Positions 13,845 through 16,128 of a stretch of 16,128 nucleotides of DNA are shown piece after piece. Origin of the DNA: Salinibacterium sp. (GTDB taxonomy: Bacteria; Actinomycetota; Actinomycetes; Actinomycetales; Microbacteriaceae). The stretch is from assembly GCA_025352485.1 (NCBI GenBank), contig JANXTJ010000006.1, positions 1 to 16,128 on the forward strand. The letters run 5' to 3'. Position 1 is the first letter of the stretch. The number at the start of each line of letters is the position of its first letter. The notes below the pieces were generated by a model, which was given only the letters and a program-made list of their open reading frames with translations, had not been told where the DNA came from and made no database searches. A program made the position numbers and the translations under genes.

Positions 13845-14604
13845 CCGTCAAAATCTTGAAGCCACGGGGCGAGAGCACAAAGTCGATGAATGCCCGCGCA
13901 GCATCTTTGTTCGCCGACGCCCGCAGCAGGGCGATCGGGTAGCTGCCCACGGCGGTCGATGCCTCCGGGAACTCAATGCCTTTCACCCGAGAACCGGCGG
14001 CGATTACGTCGGTCTTGTAGACCAATCCGGCATCGATCTCGCCGAGCTCGACCTTGGTCAACACCCCCTTCACGTCTTGCTCGTAGCTGTCGACGGAGGG
14101 AACGACGCCGGCGGCGGCGAACACCCGCGCGGCGGCGGTACCACACGGCACTGCCGCGGCGCACAGGGCGATCGCGAGCTGTGGCCGAGCGAAGTCGGTA
14201 AGCCCGGTGACGGCACCGGGATTGGTGGGCGGCACCGCGATCTCGAGCGTGTTGGTCACGAAGTCGGTGGGATTGCCGTCGGTGCGGGACGCATCGCTCA
14301 CGGTCTTCATCGTGCCGGAACTCGCCGCCGCGAACACGTCGACGGGGGCACCCTGCACGATCTGCGCGGCCAACCCCGAACTGCCCCCGAAGTTGAAGAC
14401 CACCCTCACGTTCGGATGATCGCGAGAGAAGGCCGCGGCGATGGCCGTGAATGTCTCGGTGAGGGATGCCGCTGCGGCGACCGTCACCGTGCCGCGGAGG
14501 GTGTCGGCGGGAGCGCCAACCGTGGAAGCGGGGGCGGGGCTCTGCGCGGAACATCCCGCCAGCAGCATCCCGACGACCGCGGCCGCAGCAAGAGCACGCC
14601 TCAT
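13822..14604 (-). CDS. modA: Molybdate-binding lipoprotein of ABC transporter
   Basis: The 260-residue solute-binding protein starts with a lipoprotein signal peptide: a short Arg-Arg start, a hydrophobic stretch, and the lipobox LLAGC with Cys18 as lipid anchor. It would be tethered outside the membrane. The ModA fold is shown by VTVAAAASLTETFTAIA, FNFGGSSGLAAQIVQGAPVDVFAAAS, CAAAVPCGTAA and DAGLVYKTDV. The serines near the first two blocks and the Tyr of LVYKTD are in the oxyanion-binding positions known for ModA. Tungstate could bind as well. Its ATG overlaps the stop of the HTH-TOBE gene (ATGA), and it runs 23 bp into modB. Confidence 0.92.
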   Translation of the reverse strand: MRRALAAAAVVGMLLAGCSAQSPAPASTVGAPADTLRGTVTVAAAASLTETFTAIAAAFSRDHPNVRVVFNFGGSSGLAAQIVQGAPVDVFAAASSGTMKTVSDASRTDGNPTDFVTNTLEIAVPPTNPGAVTGLTDFARPQLAIALCAAAVPCGTAAARVFAAAGVVPSVDSYEQDVKGVLTKVELGEIDAGLVYKTDVIAAGSRVKGIEFPEASTAVGSYPIALLRASANKDAARAFIDFVLSPRGFKILTDAGFGAP

Positions 14605-15014
14605 GCCGTTGCGTCCGGCAGCTCGACGACCACGGTGGTGGCTTTGATGCTGGCGGTGGCGAGCATCCCCGGTTGCAGGCCCAGCTCAGTCGCCGCCTCC
14701 GAACTCATCAGCGACACGATCCGAAAGGGTCCAGCCTGAATCTCCACCTGTGCCATCACCAGATCTGTGGTGACCTTGGTGACGATGCCGGTGATGCGGT
14801 TGCGGGCGGATGCCTTCGACGTGGGAAAAGCCGTCGCGAGCGCGGATTCGGCGGCAAGCTCTTGCGCGAGTCGGGCCAGCTCGACGCCGTCGATGACCAT
14901 GGGGCCGTTCGCGCCCTTGGCGATGCCGATGCGCCCGATGTCGGCCCAGCGGCGCACGGTGTCGTCACTCACCCCGAGCAGCGCCGCGGCCTCGCTCACC
15001 CGAAATTCCGCCAC
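14601..15014 (-). CDS. HTH-TOBE molybdate/molybdopterin-binding regulator
   Basis: The 137-residue protein joins a MerR/excisionase-type helix-turn-helix (residues 4-25, FRVSEAAALLGVSDDTVRRWADIGRI) to a TOBE domain (about 72-133, RNRITGIVTKVTTDLVMAQVEIQAG...). TOBE domains bind molybdate or related oxyanions. This HTH-TOBE pairing at the head of actinobacterial mod operons plays a ModE-like role by inference. The start is fixed by GGAGG with a 5-base spacer before the GTG at 15014; the overlapping ATG at 15019 is in another frame. It overlaps modA by 4 bp (ATGA), so it is the first gene of the mod run. It may sense molybdate and regulate its own operon from the 91-bp gap shared with moeZ. It may alternatively store molybdate, or supply the TOBE domain that modC lacks. 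Confidence 0.86.
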   Translation of the reverse strand: MAEFRVSEAAALLGVSDDTVRRWADIGRIGIAKGANGPMVIDGVELARLAQELAAESALATAFPTSKASARNRITGIVTKVTTDLVMAQVEIQAGPFRIVSLMSSEAATELGLQPGMLATASIKATTVVVELPDATA

Positions 15015-15025
15015 GCCATCCTCCG

Positions 15026-15052
15026 TAATTGCGTTTATTTTCTCTCAGATTA
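15026..15052. promoter_or_regulatory. AT-rich promoter/operator region between the mod operon and moeZ
   Basis: A 27-bp AT-rich island in otherwise GC-rich DNA is bounded by TAAT (15026-15029) and ATTA (15049-15052) in inverted order. It lies just upstream of the mod-operon ribosome site. On the - strand TAATCT (15052-15047) could be a -10 giving a leader of about 25 bases. The inverted ends are too short to name an operator with confidence. Divergent control of moeZ and mod from here is plausible. Confidence 0.35.
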
Positions 15053-15105
15053 GCCGCATCCACGGCATTGAATCCACCACCGGGTCGCAATGGCAGGATG
15101 GGAGC

Positions 15106-16128
15106 ATGGATGACCGCTACTCCCGCCAAGTCGCGTTGCCGGGCTTCGGCGCCGACGCGCAAGCGCGGCTCGCGGCATCCCGTGTTCTGGTGATCGGGGC
15201 GGGCGGCCTCGGCAGCGCCGTCATCCCCGCGCTGGCCGCTGCTGGGATCGGCACGATCGGCATCGTCGACGACGACACTGTCGAATTGAGTAACCTGCCT
15301 CGGCAATTGATGCATTTGACTCGGGATGTGGGGCGCCGCAAGACGCACTCCGCGGCCGAGACGGTCGCGGCCCTCAACCCGGCGACCCGGGTGATCGCGC
15401 ACGAGCAGCGGATCTCGGCAGCCAACGCCCTAGCGCTACTCGCCGACTACGACCTCGTGGTCGACGGCAGCGATAACTTCCCGACCCGCTACCTCGTCGA
15501 CGACGCCGGAACGCTCACGAATCTGCCCGTCGTGTGGGGCGCCGTGTCGCAGTACGGCGGCCAGACCGGCCTGAGTTGGGCCGCGCGTGGGCCCAGCTAC
15601 CGCGACCTGTTTCCGGTGCCGCCGGCCGCGGGATCGGTGCTCTCCTGCGCGGTCGGCGGTGTGCTGCCGACCGTCGTTGCCACGATCGGCGCGCTGATGG
15701 CCACAGAAGCCATCAAAGTCATCACCGGGGTAGGCAGCCCGGCCCTCGGCACCGTCACGACCTACGACGCCCTTTCCGGTGGCTTCCGCTCGCTGACGTA
15801 TTCGAAAGACCCCACCGCGACCGAGATCACCGGGCTGATCGACTACGAGTTGTTTTGCGGTCTCGTCACCGTCAGCCCCGCCGAGGTCGCCGAGCGCGTT
15901 TCGCGCTCCGAGGATTTCACCCTGCTCGACGTGCGCGAGCCGTGGGAGGTTTCGCTGGTCGTGCTCGAGAACGCCGTGCACATCCCACTCGGGGTTCTCG
16001 AGCACGCGCTGACCGAACTGGATCCCACGAAACCGGTTGTCGTCTACTGCCACCACGGCGTGCGGTCGGCGAGCGCCCGCACGACCCTGGCCGCGCACGG
16101 CTTCAGCGCGAGCCATCTGGCCGGCGGG
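15106..16128 (+). CDS. moeZ: MoeZ/MoeB-type adenylyltransferase-rhodanese fusion (3' end outside window)
   Basis: The frame is open from ATG 15106 (GGGAG site directly upstream) to the right edge, 341 codons so far. The ThiF/MoeB E1-like domain shows VLVIGAGGLGS (ATP loop, 27-37), VDDDTVELSNLPRQ (Asp and Arg of the adenylation site), DGSDNF, and LSCAVGG with Cys181. A linker (ITGLIDYELFCG) follows, then a rhodanese domain with DVREPWEV and the active loop YCHHGVRSA (Cys315). Such proteins adenylate the C-terminal glycine of sulfur carriers (MoaD, CysO, ThiS types) and transfer sulfur to form the thiocarboxylate. The MoeB zinc cysteines are replaced (SYRD at 164-167), as in mycobacterial MoeZ. 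Divergence from the mod operon points to molybdenum cofactor synthesis. Only the last part of the rhodanese domain is missing. Confidence 0.9.
   Translation, partial: MDDRYSRQVALPGFGADAQARLAASRVLVIGAGGLGSAVIPALAAAGIGTIGIVDDDTVELSNLPRQLMHLTRDVGRRKTHSAAETVAALNPATRVIAHEQRISAANALALLADYDLVVDGSDNFPTRYLVDDAGTLTNLPVVWGAVSQYGGQTGLSWAARGPSYRDLFPVPPAAGSVLSCAVGGVLPTVVATIGALMATEAIKVITGVGSPALGTVTTYDALSGGFRSLTYSKDPTATEITGLIDYELFCGLVTVSPAEVAERVSRSEDFTLLDVREPWEVSLVVLENAVHIPLGVLEHALTELDPTKPVVVYCHHGVRSASARTTLAAHGFSASHLAGG

Noticed and set aside
13621..14739. + strand open frame of about 372 codons opposite modB, modA and the HTH-TOBE gene
   Set aside because: Shadow of three overlapping, clearly recognised - strand genes. 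Its product is Gly/Arg/His-rich with no motif.
1..16128. Mobile elements, CRISPR arrays, phage genes, tRNA or rRNA
   Set aside because: No transposase or integrase motif, spaced direct repeats, cloverleaf or rRNA-like stretch was found on reading both strands. Composition looks even across the window.

Overview
The window is a gene-dense, high-GC stretch of what looks like an actinobacterial chromosome. GC-rich codon use, frequent GTG/TTG starts, TANNNT-type -10 elements with poor -35 boxes, two apparent leaderless starts and a MoeZ-type (ThiF plus rhodanese) protein all fit Actinomycetota; Microbacteriaceae is my best guess, by inference only. Seventeen protein genes are supported. The first (SDR dehydrogenase) is cut at the left edge and the last (moeZ) at the right edge. 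I see no rRNA, tRNA, CRISPR array, insertion sequence or phage gene, and no gene-free stretch longer than about 115 bases.

Left part (1-3285, + strand): a hexuronate/ketodeoxygluconate operon. An SDR dehydrogenase (possibly the mannonate oxidoreductase step), mannonate dehydratase UxuA, 2-keto-3-deoxygluconate kinase KdgK and a KDPG/KDPGal-type aldolase together would turn fructuronate/mannonate into pyruvate plus glyceraldehyde-3-phosphate.

Middle (3223-9331): xdhC (-) converges on and overlaps the aldolase gene. A divergent pair follows, an alpha/beta hydrolase (-) and a TetR repressor (+), with two matching palindromes in the 90-bp gap between them. Then on + come a GuaD-like nucleoside deaminase, a cold-shock-domain/DUF1294 membrane fusion, a MocA-like nucleotidyltransferase and an APC-family permease. 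A strong bidirectional terminator hairpin closes this block.

Right part (9359-15014, - strand): seven genes in one direction with gaps of 61 bp or less. In order of transcription they are an HTH-TOBE molybdate/molybdopterin-responsive protein, modA, modB, modC, an amidase, pucG (ureidoglycine-glyoxylate aminotransferase) and a SufU-like Fe-S scaffold. Divergent from them, moeZ (15106 to the edge, +) supplies a Moco/sulfur-carrier activating enzyme.

Read together, xdhC, mocA, guaD, pucG, an amidase and a permease resemble the purine-catabolism (puc) gene set of Bacillus subtilis, combined with molybdate uptake, Moco biosynthesis and an Fe-S scaffold. These are the inputs a molybdo-iron-sulfur xanthine dehydrogenase needs, but the dehydrogenase subunits are not in the window. 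I found no wholly novel system. The most interesting points are this arrangement, the repeated leaderless start architecture, the TetR operator layout and the cold-shock/DUF1294 fusion.
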